Source of the DNA: Burkholderiaceae bacterium
GTDB lineage: Bacteria > Pseudomonadota > Gammaproteobacteria > Burkholderiales > Burkholderiaceae_E
Direction of reading: 5' to 3'
Length of the DNA stretch: 64,000 nucleotides
Assembly (NCBI GenBank): GCA_024637155.1
Contig: JAGXFR010000059.1
Coordinates: forward strand, 1 to 64,000
Shown: in pieces, positions 24,896 through 32,878 of the stretch
Position numbering within the stretch: the stretch's first letter is position 1
Layout of the letters: every line of letters begins with the position of its first letter
Made by a program: the position numbers and the translations under genes
Notes under the pieces: model-generated
Seen by the model: the letters and a program-made list of their open reading frames with translations, nothing else
The model's database searches: none
Told to the model about the DNA's origin: nothing

Positions 24896-26637
24896 GTCAC
24901 CGCTCCGCGCTTGACGCGCTCGCCATCGTCCTGCGCTACCACGAGGAAACAAAGCATCATTTTTCTCGCTACGCGCGCGCGCTCGGGTTTCTCGACTGGG
25001 CGAACCAGCCCGATCCGTTTCGGCGCTATGCGGGATCTCCGTTGATCTCCCTGCCGCGACTGCGCGCGGACGAGGCCCCGCACTCCCCCCTCTACGCAGA
25101 CTTGTTTCGCCCGGAAGGCGTCGCGAGCGCCGCGGTCGGCGTGCGCAGCATTTCGCGCTTCTTCGAATATGCGCTCGCCATTACCGCCTGGAAGCAGGCC
25201 GGTGACGTCCGCTGGGCCCTGCGCAGCAACCCGTCGAGCGGGAACCTGCATCCCACCGAAGGCTATTTACTGATCGACGCGGCTCCCGGGCTGTCCCCGT
25301 CGCCGGCGCTCTATCACTATGCGCCGAAGGAACACGCACTCGAGTTGCGCGCCGAGTTGCCGACCGCGTTCTTCGCCTCGCTCGTGCAGGGATTTCCTCC
25401 CGGTGCGTTTCTTGTCGGCTTCGCCTCGGTGAACTGGAGGGAAATCTGGAAGTATGGAGAGCGCGCTTTTCGCTACTGCCAGCACGACGTCGGGCACGCG
25501 ATCGGCAGCGCGCGCATCGCCGCCCAGACATTGGGTTGGCGGATGCTGCTGCTCGATGGCCTCTCGGACGACACCGTCGCCGCCTTGCTTGGGGTGGATC
25601 GCAGCGAGGATTTCGCGGGCGCGGAGCGTGAGCACCCTGATTGCCTGGCCGTGGTGTGGCCTGCCGCACCCCAATCCGGCACGAGCCCCGGCGCGACGAT
25701 CTTGGTTCCGAGCAGTCTGGCGGCGAACGCACCAGACGCGCCACCGCAGGAACTCTGGCGGGGTCAGGCCAACCGCCTGAGCGCAGCCGATCCCGTGCCG
25801 TGGGAATGGATCGAGCGGGTGGAAGTCGCCACGTGGAAGCCGAGTACGGCATGTCAGCGCGTCGCCTTCAACTGCCGCAGCGCGGAGGCAGAAGGGTCGA
25901 CCCGCCCCACCGTGGACGATCCCGGCGCTTGTCCGAGGCGACCAAGCGCCGCCGCGACCATACTTGGGCGGCGCAGCGCGCTGGCGTTCGATGGCACGAC
26001 CTCGATTTCGACGGGCAGCTTCTTTACCATGCTCGCCCGCGTCATGCCATCGGTCGAGCGTGATCCGGGTGAGCGTCCGATGCCATGGGACGTCCTGCCG
26101 TGGCGACCGGCGATCCACCTCGGTCTCTTCGTGCATCGCGTCGATGGCCTTGCGCCGGGCCTCTACCTGCTCGCGCGCGATCCGGGCAAGGTGGATTCGC
26201 TGCGAGCGGCGATGCCGCACGAGTTTGCGTGGACCGTTCCGCCGGAATGTCCCCAGCAGCTGCCCCTCTTCTTCCTTCAGCCGGGCGACGCGCGGCAATT
26301 GGCCGCGCAGCTCAGCTGCGGCCAGGACATTGCCGGGGATGGCGCTTTTTCGCTGGGGATGATCGCGGAATTTGAATCGAGCCTGCGCGAATGCGGACCA
26401 TGGTTCTATCGCAGGCTGTTCTGGGAGGCCGGGATGATCGGTCAGGTCCTCTATCTGGAAGCCGAGGCCGCGGGCGTGCGCGCGACGGGAATCGGCTGCT
26501 ATTTCGACGACCCGGTTCACCAGCTGTTCGGACTCGCCGATGCGCAATTCCAGTCCCTCTACCACTTCACGGTCGGAGGCCCAGTGGAGGATCCGCGCCT
26601 GAGCACGTTGGCGCCCTACGATCCGGAATCGCGTTGA
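24892..26637 (+). CDS. SagB-type dehydrogenase with two nitroreductase domains
   Basis: The 581-residue protein has a helical leader (LRYHEETKHHFSRYARALGFLDW...RYAGSPLISLPR) typical of SagB-type dehydrogenases, a first FMN-dependent nitroreductase domain (about 80-270; SNPSSGNLHPTEGYL, FRYCQHDVGHAIGSARIAAQTLGW), and a second, more divergent one (about 335-575; LGRRSALAFDGTTSIS, EAGMIGQVLYLEAEAAGVRATGIGCYF). SagB/ThcOx enzymes oxidise azolines in peptide natural products, but no YcaO or precursor gene is in view, so the substrate is unknown. The last codons directly abut rlmJ-like sequence, so the C terminus may have been trimmed. Confidence 0.85.
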   Translation: MSHRSALDALAIVLRYHEETKHHFSRYARALGFLDWANQPDPFRRYAGSPLISLPRLRADEAPHSPLYADLFRPEGVASAAVGVRSISRFFEYALAITAWKQAGDVRWALRSNPSSGNLHPTEGYLLIDAAPGLSPSPALYHYAPKEHALELRAELPTAFFASLVQGFPPGAFLVGFASVNWREIWKYGERAFRYCQHDVGHAIGSARIAAQTLGWRMLLLDGLSDDTVAALLGVDRSEDFAGAEREHPDCLAVVWPAAPQSGTSPGATILVPSSLAANAPDAPPQELWRGQANRLSAADPVPWEWIERVEVATWKPSTACQRVAFNCRSAEAEGSTRPTVDDPGACPRRPSAAATILGRRSALAFDGTTSISTGSFFTMLARVMPSVERDPGERPMPWDVLPWRPAIHLGLFVHRVDGLAPGLYLLARDPGKVDSLRAAMPHEFAWTVPPECPQQLPLFFLQPGDARQLAAQLSCGQDIAGDGAFSLGMIAEFESSLRECGPWFYRRLFWEAGMIGQVLYLEAEAAGVRATGIGCYFDDPVHQLFGLADAQFQSLYHFTVGGPVEDPRLSTLAPYDPESR

Positions 26638-26735
26638 AGGACACGCCGTTCCGGGTGATCGAAACGCACGCCGGCGTCGCGGTGCGGCATCCTGCGTCAC
26701 CTTGCGCGCCGGGCTCAGACAAAGCCGAGCAGCTT
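26636..26735 (+). pseudogene. Internally deleted rlmJ remnant
   Basis: Starting at the SagB stop, the DNA reads GAAGGACAC.CGTTC.GGGTGATCGA.ACGCACGCCGG, matching rlmJ near 23589-23626 (KDTAFWVIDTHAGAG). It then continues GCGTC.CGGTGCGGCATCCTGCG, matching rlmJ near 24179-24200 (AGVTVRHPA), and ends with the 28-bp repeat of the rlmJ 3' flank. The shared word GCACGCCGG occurs at both rlmJ positions, so deletion between these short direct repeats explains the junction. It encodes no functional product. Confidence 0.75.
26702..26729 (+). repeat. 28-bp repeat, copy 2
   Basis: Second copy of the sequence at 24369-24396, one base different. It overlaps the 3' end of the truncated DUF1800 fragment on the opposite strand and supplies that fragment's stop codon. 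Confidence 0.85.
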
Positions 26736-26936
26736 GGCCCAGGCGCACGCATCGAATCCCGCCTGATTGTTCTTGTTCGCGATGTCGGCGTAACCGCCCG
26801 CCAGCAGCCAGTCCCACCGCGCGCCGGACGACGGCAGCGCGATCTGCGCGTCGAGCCAGCCCGCATAGCCGAGCGCCTGCACGCTGGCAATCTGTTCACG
26901 ACTCGCGCCCATCGAGGCCTGTGCCAGGAAGCGCAT
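26715..26936 (-). pseudogene. DUF1800 N-terminal fragment
   Basis: A 73-codon frame reading RFLAQASMGASREQIASVQALGYAGWLDAQ and then WDWLLAGGYADIANKNNQAGFDACAWAKLLG, the start of a DUF1800-family protein (usually well over 400 residues). It stops right after LLG with FV*, inside the 28-bp repeat. The rest of the family domain is absent. It is therefore a truncated remnant whose 3' end was replaced by rlmJ-derived sequence. No intact DUF1800 gene is in the window. Confidence 0.75.
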
Positions 26937-27033
26937 GCTTCGGCAACCGTGGGGGCGACGCAGGGCGGTGGCGGCGGCCGTTCCTCACGAAAACGGAGTG
27001 GAACGACTCGCTGCCTGGTCCCGATTGAGCGGT

Positions 27034-28341
27034 TCACCAGTAGCGAAGTGCGTCCCGGTAGAGGCCCTCCAGGTCCTGCTGCGAAACACTGCACGGCGCC
27101 ATCACCAGCGGACGCTGCTGGGCGAAGGCCCCTTTGGCCAGGGCCGGCACATCGGCTTCCCCGTAACCCAGTGCGGCGATGCCCGACGGCAAGCCGGTCT
27201 TGCGCATCAGCGAGAGGAAGATCTGGGCGAGAATCTCGCCGGCGTCTTCCGGCGCCGCGCCCTTCGTGTCCGCCCCCATCGCGGCGGCCGCCTCGAGGTG
27301 CCGCGCCGGGTTGGCCGAGGCGGTGAACCGGAAAGCCGCCGGCGCGTTGATCACCACCGCGATCCCGTGCGGGACCATCGGGTCGCGGTCTTCGTAGCCC
27401 GCCGCGACGAACTCGTGCCGCAGCGTCGCGATCGAATAGGACATCGCGTGCGGGATGTGCACGCCGGCGCTGCCGAAGGCGAGTCCCGCCAGCGTCGAGG
27501 CGAACATCAGCTGATGCCGCGCTTCCACGTCGCCGGCGTCGCGCACGGCGCGGACCAGATACTTGCCGCCCAGCCGAATGGCGGCGATGGCGCCGATGTC
27601 GTTGTAGGGCGTCGAACCCTGGTACGGGGGGCGCTGGGAGGGATGGGCGGGCCGCGGCCGGCTGGTATAGGGCCGGGCCGTGAACGATTCGACGGCATGG
27701 GTGAGCACGTCGAATCCACAGGCCGCGACGACGCCGCCCGGCAGGGTCTCGGTGGTCGTCGGATCGACGATCGCCAGCGTGGGCTTCAGGAGCGGCGAGG
27801 CGACGCCCGTTTTCAGCCCGACGGACTTCAAGTCTACGATCGTGATGCCGGTCGTCTCGCTGCCGGTGCCGCAGGTCGTCGGGCAGGCGATGTGCGGCTT
27901 CAGGGGACCCGGAATCGGCTTCGCCCTGCCGATCGGCGCGTTGATGTAGGCGATCAGCTCGTCGGGGTGCGAAGAGAGCAGATTGGCCGCCTTGGCGGTG
28001 TCGATCACGGAACCGCCGCCCAGCGAGACAAAGCCGTCGAAGGCGCCTTCGCGGGCGAACGCCGCCGCCGCTTCGAAGGAATCGCTGTTGGGCTCGCAGC
28101 GCGTCTGGTCATAGACCGCGACGTCGAGCCCTGCCGCGCGCAGCGCGCCCAGCGCCGTTTCTCCGGGCGCGCTGGCGAGCACGTGCGCGTCGACAAAGAA
28201 CGCGACGCGCTTCATGCCGAGCGCCTGCGCGTCGGCGCCGAGTTCGCGCAGCGCGCCGGCGCCGAACTTGATCGGTGAGGAACTGACCGAAAAGACCGAT
28301 TCCCCTTCGCCGGGGTTCAAGAAGCTTGGATTCGCCGACAT
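27034..28341 (-). CDS. Hydroxyacid-oxoacid transhydrogenase-like iron alcohol dehydrogenase
   Basis: The 435-residue protein belongs to the iron-containing alcohol dehydrogenase family. The NAD loop is FVSLGGGSVIDTAKAANLL. Metal ligands are in CGFDVLTHAVES (Asp, His), HIPHAMSYSIATL (His) and PHGIAVVINAP (His). Length, the CPTTCGTGSETT motif and SRPRPAHPSQRPPYQGSTPYND agree with the ADHFE1-like hydroxyacid-oxoacid transhydrogenase group, which oxidises 4-hydroxybutyrate while reducing 2-oxoglutarate. A simple alcohol dehydrogenase role cannot be excluded. It runs opposite to the quinone-oxidoreductase gene and is followed by the 26638-27010 scar. Confidence 0.88.
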   Translation of the reverse strand: MSANPSFLNPGEGESVFSVSSSPIKFGAGALRELGADAQALGMKRVAFFVDAHVLASAPGETALGALRAAGLDVAVYDQTRCEPNSDSFEAAAAFAREGAFDGFVSLGGGSVIDTAKAANLLSSHPDELIAYINAPIGRAKPIPGPLKPHIACPTTCGTGSETTGITIVDLKSVGLKTGVASPLLKPTLAIVDPTTTETLPGGVVAACGFDVLTHAVESFTARPYTSRPRPAHPSQRPPYQGSTPYNDIGAIAAIRLGGKYLVRAVRDAGDVEARHQLMFASTLAGLAFGSAGVHIPHAMSYSIATLRHEFVAAGYEDRDPMVPHGIAVVINAPAAFRFTASANPARHLEAAAAMGADTKGAAPEDAGEILAQIFLSLMRKTGLPSGIAALGYGEADVPALAKGAFAQQRPLVMAPCSVSQQDLEGLYRDALRYW

Positions 28342-28419
28342 GGCTCGGATGTCTCCCTGTTGTGTTCAAGAACGCGAACCCGCGCAGACGGGCTGCAAAT
28401 GCGCCGCCGCAGCGACGAG

Positions 28420-28869
28420 CTACGGGTTCGCCAGACGGTGTCCCGCATCCTTCCACGCATTGAATCCGCCGTCCAGCTCATAGAGCCGCGTGTACCCTGC
28501 TGCGGCGAGCGCGGCCGCCGCCTGGGTGCTCATGCCGCCGCTGCGGCAATAGAGCACGATGGGCGTGTCCTTGCCGGGCAGCTTGTCGAGGTTTTCCGTG
28601 ATTCGATCGTAGGGAATGGACAGATCCGTATTGGGCAGATTCCCCTCATCGGGCACATGCACGTTGACCAGGGTGAAGTTCTTGCTCGCCATGCTCTGGG
28701 CGAGTTGTTCGACACTCAGGTCGATGAAGCCGGCCGCGTTCCTGGGCAGCGTGGGGAGGCCCGGCGTGGTCACGGTGACCACGGGTGGCGGCGCGGGCGC
28801 CTTCTCGCAGGCAGTGAGCAGCAACAGGGGCAAGAGGCTCGTGAGGAAGAGGACGCGTACTTTCATCAT
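28420..28869 (-). CDS. Rhodanese-like lipoprotein
   Basis: The 149-residue protein has a lipoprotein signal (LFLTSLLPLLLLTACEKA, lipobox LTAC), a Pro/Val linker, and a single rhodanese domain (about 45-145) with active-site loop LYCRSGGMS containing the catalytic Cys. It would move sulfur or act on thiols in the periplasm. Two tandem ATGs (28869, 28866) follow GGGA; the first is chosen. It is divergent from the quinone oxidoreductase gene. Confidence 0.88.
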   Translation of the reverse strand: MMKVRVLFLTSLLPLLLLTACEKAPAPPPVVTVTTPGLPTLPRNAAGFIDLSVEQLAQSMASKNFTLVNVHVPDEGNLPNTDLSIPYDRITENLDKLPGKDTPIVLYCRSGGMSTQAAAALAAAGYTRLYELDGGFNAWKDAGHRLANP

Positions 28870-28955
28870 GCAAGATCCCGATTGGTGTGCAGGCCGGCTG
28901 GCTCCCCGCAACCCTAGCATCAGATCGGCTCTCGTGGCGTAGACTTTCGGGCACG

Positions 28956-29978
28956 ATGCGCCAGATCTGGATCAGCAAGGCGGGTGTCCCGGAGGTCCTC
29001 GAACTCAAGGAGGCGCCGGATCCGGATCCGCGCGCCGGCGAACTGCGCATCCGCGTCGAAGCCAGCGGAATCAACTTCGCCGACATCCTGGGCCGCATGG
29101 GTCTGTACCCGGACCTTCCGCGCCTGCCGGTGGTGGTGGGCTATGAGGTCGGCGGCCGGGTGGATGCGATCGGGGCCGGCGTGAATCCCGACTGGCTCGG
29201 TCGCGATGTCTTCGCGATGACGCGCTTCGGCGGCTACGCCGACGTGGTGTGCGTCCCCGAGAAGCAGGTTTTCGTGCGCCCCGCCGGGATGTCGGCCGAA
29301 CAAGGCGCGGCGATCCCCGTCAATTACTTCACGGCCTGGCAGCTGGTGGTCGTCATGGGCGGCCTCAAGGCGGGCGAGACGATGCTCGTGCATTCGGCCG
29401 GAGGCGGGGTCGGCATCGCGGCGACGCAGATCGCCAAGCACCTGGGCGCGACGGTGATCGGCACCGCGTCGGCGACCAAACATGAGGAATTGCGGCGCCT
29501 GGGCGTGGATCACCTGATCGACTACCGCAGCGAGGACTTCGAAGCGCGAACGCGCGAGATCATGGCCGGTCGCGGCGTCGAACTCATTCTCGATGCGGTC
29601 GGTGGGGATTCGTTCAAGAAGGGTTACCGGCTGCTCAGCCCGACGGGGCGGCTGGGCATGTTCGGCATCTCCTCGGCGGCGACCGGCAAGGAGCGCAGCA
29701 TCGCGAGCGCCTTGCGCACGATCGCGAGCATGCCGTGGTTTCAATTCACGCCGGTCGCGCTGATCGATGCGAACAAGGGCGTCTTCGGCGTCAACCTCGG
29801 GCACTTGTGGGGCGAGGTCGAACGCATTCGCGGCTGGGCCGATGAACTGCTCGAACTCTGGAACCAGGGCGTCGTCCGGCCGCAGATTGCCAGGACCTTT
29901 CACTTCGAAGACGCGGCCGCGGCGCACCACTACATTCAGGACCGCAGGAACCTCGGGAAGGTGCTGCTGGTGCCGTAG
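28956..29978 (+). CDS. Zinc-independent medium-chain dehydrogenase (quinone oxidoreductase/VAT1-like)
   Basis: The 340-residue protein has an N-terminal GroES-like domain (IRVEASGINFADILGRMGLYPDLP, VVGYEVGGRVDAIG) and a Rossmann domain with the NADPH loop LVHSAGGGVGIAATQIAKHLG. Zn ligands of classical alcohol dehydrogenases are missing, as in quinone oxidoreductases. The LLSPTGRLGMFGISSAATG and YRLL segments resemble VAT1-type members. It probably reduces an enone or quinone. Start ATG 28956 is close behind a TAGACT that could be a -10 element. Confidence 0.9.
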   Translation: MRQIWISKAGVPEVLELKEAPDPDPRAGELRIRVEASGINFADILGRMGLYPDLPRLPVVVGYEVGGRVDAIGAGVNPDWLGRDVFAMTRFGGYADVVCVPEKQVFVRPAGMSAEQGAAIPVNYFTAWQLVVVMGGLKAGETMLVHSAGGGVGIAATQIAKHLGATVIGTASATKHEELRRLGVDHLIDYRSEDFEARTREIMAGRGVELILDAVGGDSFKKGYRLLSPTGRLGMFGISSAATGKERSIASALRTIASMPWFQFTPVALIDANKGVFGVNLGHLWGEVERIRGWADELLELWNQGVVRPQIARTFHFEDAAAAHHYIQDRRNLGKVLLVP

Positions 29979-30021
29979 GGGCCACTACAATGACGCATCC
30001 CCATTGACCGAGGAGCCACGG

Positions 30022-30351
30022 ATGAATCCCGGCACCGGATCAGAGATGCTGTTCTGCCGCGCCTGCGGCAAGGAAATCCACCAGAGCGCGACGGCGTGTC
30101 CCGGTTGCGGCGCGGTGCAATCATCGGGCGGGATCAGCGCAACGGACAAGCGAATCCTGCCGGCGATGCTCCTTTGCCTGTTTTTCGGCGTTTTCGGTGT
30201 TCACCGTTTCTACGTCGGAAAGATCGGCACCGGTCTGCTGCAGTTGGTCACGCTGGGCGGTCTGGGCATCTGGACGCTGATCGACTTCATCCTGATCATC
30301 TCGGGTGTGTCGACAGACAAAGAGGGCAACAAGCTCACGCTATGGACCTAG
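30022..30351 (+). CDS. Zinc-ribbon TM2-domain membrane protein
   Basis: The 109-residue protein has an N-terminal zinc ribbon (CRACGKEIHQSATACPGCG, two CxxC pairs) and a C-terminal TM2 domain with two membrane helices (ILPAMLLCLFFGVFGVHRFYVGK and LVTLGGLGIWTLIDFILIISG), including the GVHRFYVGKIGTG signature. The function of TM2 proteins is not established. Shine-Dalgarno GAGGAG lies 7-8 nt before ATG 30022. Confidence 0.9.
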   Translation: MNPGTGSEMLFCRACGKEIHQSATACPGCGAVQSSGGISATDKRILPAMLLCLFFGVFGVHRFYVGKIGTGLLQLVTLGGLGIWTLIDFILIISGVSTDKEGNKLTLWT

Positions 30352-30390
30352 GGTAGGCCCTCCTCCCCTCGTCGACCGGAGACGCGCTCC

Positions 30391-31593
30391 CTACCAGGAG
30401 GTCTCGCGCTCCGCGGTCGACGAAATCCGGTGAATCGACAGGTCGGCCCCGGCGAACTCCGCCTCCGGCTCGAGGCGCAGACCGATCACCGCCTTGATCG
30501 CCGCATAGACGACAATGCCGCCGGCCAGCGCAACGAGGATTCCCGCGAGCGTACCGATCCCCTGTGCGGCGAGGCTCACGCCACCCAGGCCGCCCAGTGC
30601 GGTTGAGCCGAAGATGCCCGCCGCGATGCCGCCCCAGGCGCCGCACAGGCCGTGCAGCGGCCATACCCCGAGCACGTCGTCGATCTTCCAGCGGTTCTGG
30701 GCGATCGTGAACAGATAAACGAACAGGCCGCCGGCAACACCGCCCACGACGAAGGCGCCCATCGGGTGCATCAGGTCGGAGCCGGCACACACGGCAACCA
30801 GGCCGGCCAGCGGGCCGTTGTGCACGAAGCCAGGGTCGTTGCGCCCGGCGGCGAGCGCGGCGAGCGTGCCGCCGGCCATCGCCATCAGCGAGTTGATCGC
30901 AACGAGTCCGTTGATCGCGTCCAGGCGCTGTGCGCTCATCACGTTGAAGCCGAACCAGCCGACCGTCAGCATCCATGCGCCGAGCGCGAGGAAAGGAATG
31001 CTTGAGGGAGGATGGGCGGAGATCGCGCCGCTCTTGTGGTAACGGCCGCGCCGGGCGCCGAGCAGCAGCACCGCCGGCAGCGCGATCCAGCCGCCGAGGG
31101 TATGCACGACCACGCTGCCGGCGAAATCATGAAACGAAGCGCCGAAGCTCGACTTCAGCCATTCCTGAAAGCCGAAGTTGTTGTTCCAGACGATGCCTTC
31201 GAAGAACGGATAGACGAATCCGACGATCACGAACGTCGCGATGAGCTGCGGTCCGAAGCGTGCCCGCTCCGCGATGCCGCCCGAGATGATCGCCGGCACC
31301 GCTGCGGCGAAAGTGAGCAGGAAGAAGAACTTGACGAGTTCGAATCCGGAGGACGCCGCAAGCTGTTCGGCGCCGACGAAGAAGGTCGTGCCATAGGCGA
31401 TCGAATAGCCGATCAGGAAGTACGCCACCGTGGACATCGCGAAATCCGCGAGGATCTTCACCAGCGCGTTGACCTGGCTCTTCTTGCGCACGGTGCCCAG
31501 TTCGAGGAAGGCGAAGCCGGCGTGCATCGCCAGCACCATGATCGCGCCAAGCAAGACGAACAGGGTGTCGGCCGAGGTCTTGAAGGGGTCCAT
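30391..31593 (-). CDS. amtB: Ammonium transporter
   Basis: The 400-residue Amt protein has eleven predicted helices. Key residues are visible: FAGSVVVHTLGGWIALP (first pore His), WPLHGLCGAWGGIAAG (second pore His), and DDVLGVWPLHG. It conducts ammonium across the inner membrane. No signal peptide is present, unlike E. coli AmtB, and no glnK gene is adjacent; the usual glnK-amtB pairing is missing. A sigma54 promoter and an NtrC-like site lie upstream (31628-31643, 31739-31755), so nitrogen-limitation control is likely. A Shine-Dalgarno GGAG precedes the start. Confidence 0.95.
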   Translation of the reverse strand: MDPFKTSADTLFVLLGAIMVLAMHAGFAFLELGTVRKKSQVNALVKILADFAMSTVAYFLIGYSIAYGTTFFVGAEQLAASSGFELVKFFFLLTFAAAVPAIISGGIAERARFGPQLIATFVIVGFVYPFFEGIVWNNNFGFQEWLKSSFGASFHDFAGSVVVHTLGGWIALPAVLLLGARRGRYHKSGAISAHPPSSIPFLALGAWMLTVGWFGFNVMSAQRLDAINGLVAINSLMAMAGGTLAALAAGRNDPGFVHNGPLAGLVAVCAGSDLMHPMGAFVVGGVAGGLFVYLFTIAQNRWKIDDVLGVWPLHGLCGAWGGIAAGIFGSTALGGLGGVSLAAQGIGTLAGILVALAGGIVVYAAIKAVIGLRLEPEAEFAGADLSIHRISSTAERETSW

Positions 31594-31627
31594 GAGCGTG
31601 CTCCGGATTCAAATTGGAACACCCCCA

Positions 31628-31643
31628 TGCAAGATGCATGCCG
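31628..31643 (-). promoter_or_regulatory. Sigma54 (-24/-12) promoter of amtB
   Basis: Reading toward amtB the sequence is CGGCATGCATCTTGCA, with the invariant GG and GC ten bases apart as in the consensus TGGCAC-N5-TTGC. Transcription would begin near 31617, giving a leader of about 25 nt. Confidence 0.7.
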
Positions 31644-31738
31644 AGAGCAGCCGGTGCAACGCTTTCAATGACTTGGGTGTTTGCCGCGCGGAACGCGCCC
31701 GTAAATGGCCCCGCAATGGTGCGCACCGCGCCCTTGGC

Positions 31739-31755
31739 TGCACTATGGCGGTGCG
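31739..31755. promoter_or_regulatory. NtrC-like enhancer site upstream of amtB
   Basis: TGCACTATGGCGGTGCG matches the NtrC dyad TGCAC-N7-GTGCA in spacing, with one base off at the end. It is centred about 130 bp upstream of the predicted amtB start point, a typical enhancer distance. A second GGTGCGCACC palindrome lies nearby at about 31718-31727. Confidence 0.55.
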
Positions 31756-31837
31756 TTGATCGCCCTGTCGGGGCGCCGGCGGCGGAATGCTTTTATACTG
31801 ATCGACGATGATGTCACCGTGACGGAGGGAAAACAGC

Positions 31838-32029
31838 ATGGCTACCTACGAATGCAAGGTGTGTGGAATGAGTGTCAACGCGACCTGCGGCAAGTGCGAT
31901 GCGCCGCTCGTGAACGACACGATCAAGAAGGACGACGGCGGCACGGTGCAGGTGTCCGAATGCCCCAACGGGCACGGCAAGATCAAGTCGCCGCTGTGCT
32001 GCGGGCAGGACATGAGCTGCACCATCTGA
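31838..32029 (+). CDS. Small zinc-ribbon protein
   Basis: The 63-residue protein is almost all metal ligands: CKVCG and CGKC early, then CPNGHGKIKSPLCCGQDMSC, giving nine cysteines. It matches a small conserved zinc-binding protein found in many bacteria and archaea, of unknown function. The start ATG 31838 follows GGAGGG. A TATACT hexamer at 31794-31799 could be a -10 box. An intrinsic terminator follows. Confidence 0.88.
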   Translation: MATYECKVCGMSVNATCGKCDAPLVNDTIKKDDGGTVQVSECPNGHGKIKSPLCCGQDMSCTI

Positions 32030-32060
32030 GCTGAGCCGCATTTCCCGTACGGGCCCGAAG

Positions 32061-32090
32061 TGGGCACCCTTGCGGTGCCCATTTTCTTTT
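32061..32090 (+). terminator. Intrinsic terminator after the zinc-ribbon gene
   Basis: TGGGCACC (32061-32068) pairs with GGTGCCCA (32074-32081) across a CTTGC loop, followed by TTTTCTTTT (32082-32090). This is a textbook rho-independent terminator. It ends 13 nt before the HAD gene start. Confidence 0.9.
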
Positions 32091-32103
32091 CCGCGGAGCC
32101 GTC

Positions 32104-32817
32104 ATGAAACCAATCCAGGCCCTGATCTTCGATGTTTTCGGCACCCTGGTGGACTGGCGCACTTCGATCGCCAGGGAATCCGAGAAGGCGCTCTCTCCCT
32201 GCGGGGTCTCCATCGACTGGCTGGCATTTGCCGATGCCTGGCGCAACCAGTATCAGCCTGCCATGGAGGAGGTGCGATCGGGCCGGATCCCGTTCTCGAA
32301 GCTGGATTTCCTGCATCGCCGAAACCTCGACGTCGTCCTGGCCGCCTACGCGATCGATGTCGACGAGGCCGTACGACAGGACCTGAACCGAGCCTGGCAC
32401 CGCCTGGACGCGTGGCCGGATGTTCCCGGCGGACTGGTGCAACTGCGCCGGCACTATTTCCTCGCGCCATGCTCCAACGGCAACATTTCGCTGATGGTGG
32501 ATCTGGCCCGTCGCAACGGCTTTCCGTGGGACGCGATCCTGGGCGCCGAACTTGCCCGTGACTACAAGCCCAAGGCCGTGGTCTACCTGGCCGCGGCGGA
32601 TGCCTTCGACCTGGAGCCTGCCCAGACCATGATGGTCGCCGCCCACTCCGCCGATCTGGCCGCGGCATCCGCGGCGGGGCTGCGCACGGCTTTCATCGCG
32701 CGCCCCAATGAGTACGGACCCGATACCGGGGAATCGCAGCCCGCGACGCGCGTCGACTTCTCGACATCGAGCATCCCGGAACTGGCTGCACTCCTGGAGC
32801 CGACGCGTCGATCGTGA
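32104..32817 (+). CDS. Type II haloacid dehalogenase-like hydrolase
   Basis: The 237-residue HAD protein has the nucleophile Asp in LIFDVFGTLVDWRTS, the second motif in LAPCSNGNISLM, the Lys in YKPKAVVYLAAADAF and the closing MVAAHSADLAAASAAGLRTAFIARPNE typical of L-2-haloacid dehalogenases. Substrate may be a halogenated acid or a phosphate ester; the type II family fit is good but the activity is not certain. Start ATG 32104 follows GCGGAGCCGTC. Confidence 0.88.
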   Translation: MKPIQALIFDVFGTLVDWRTSIARESEKALSPCGVSIDWLAFADAWRNQYQPAMEEVRSGRIPFSKLDFLHRRNLDVVLAAYAIDVDEAVRQDLNRAWHRLDAWPDVPGGLVQLRRHYFLAPCSNGNISLMVDLARRNGFPWDAILGAELARDYKPKAVVYLAAADAFDLEPAQTMMVAAHSADLAAASAAGLRTAFIARPNEYGPDTGESQPATRVDFSTSSIPELAALLEPTRRS

Positions 32818-32878
32818 ATTGCGCCGGATCGCGCCACCCCATTGCCCTGGCGCGCAAAGCGTGCAAACCTCCGCTGCC

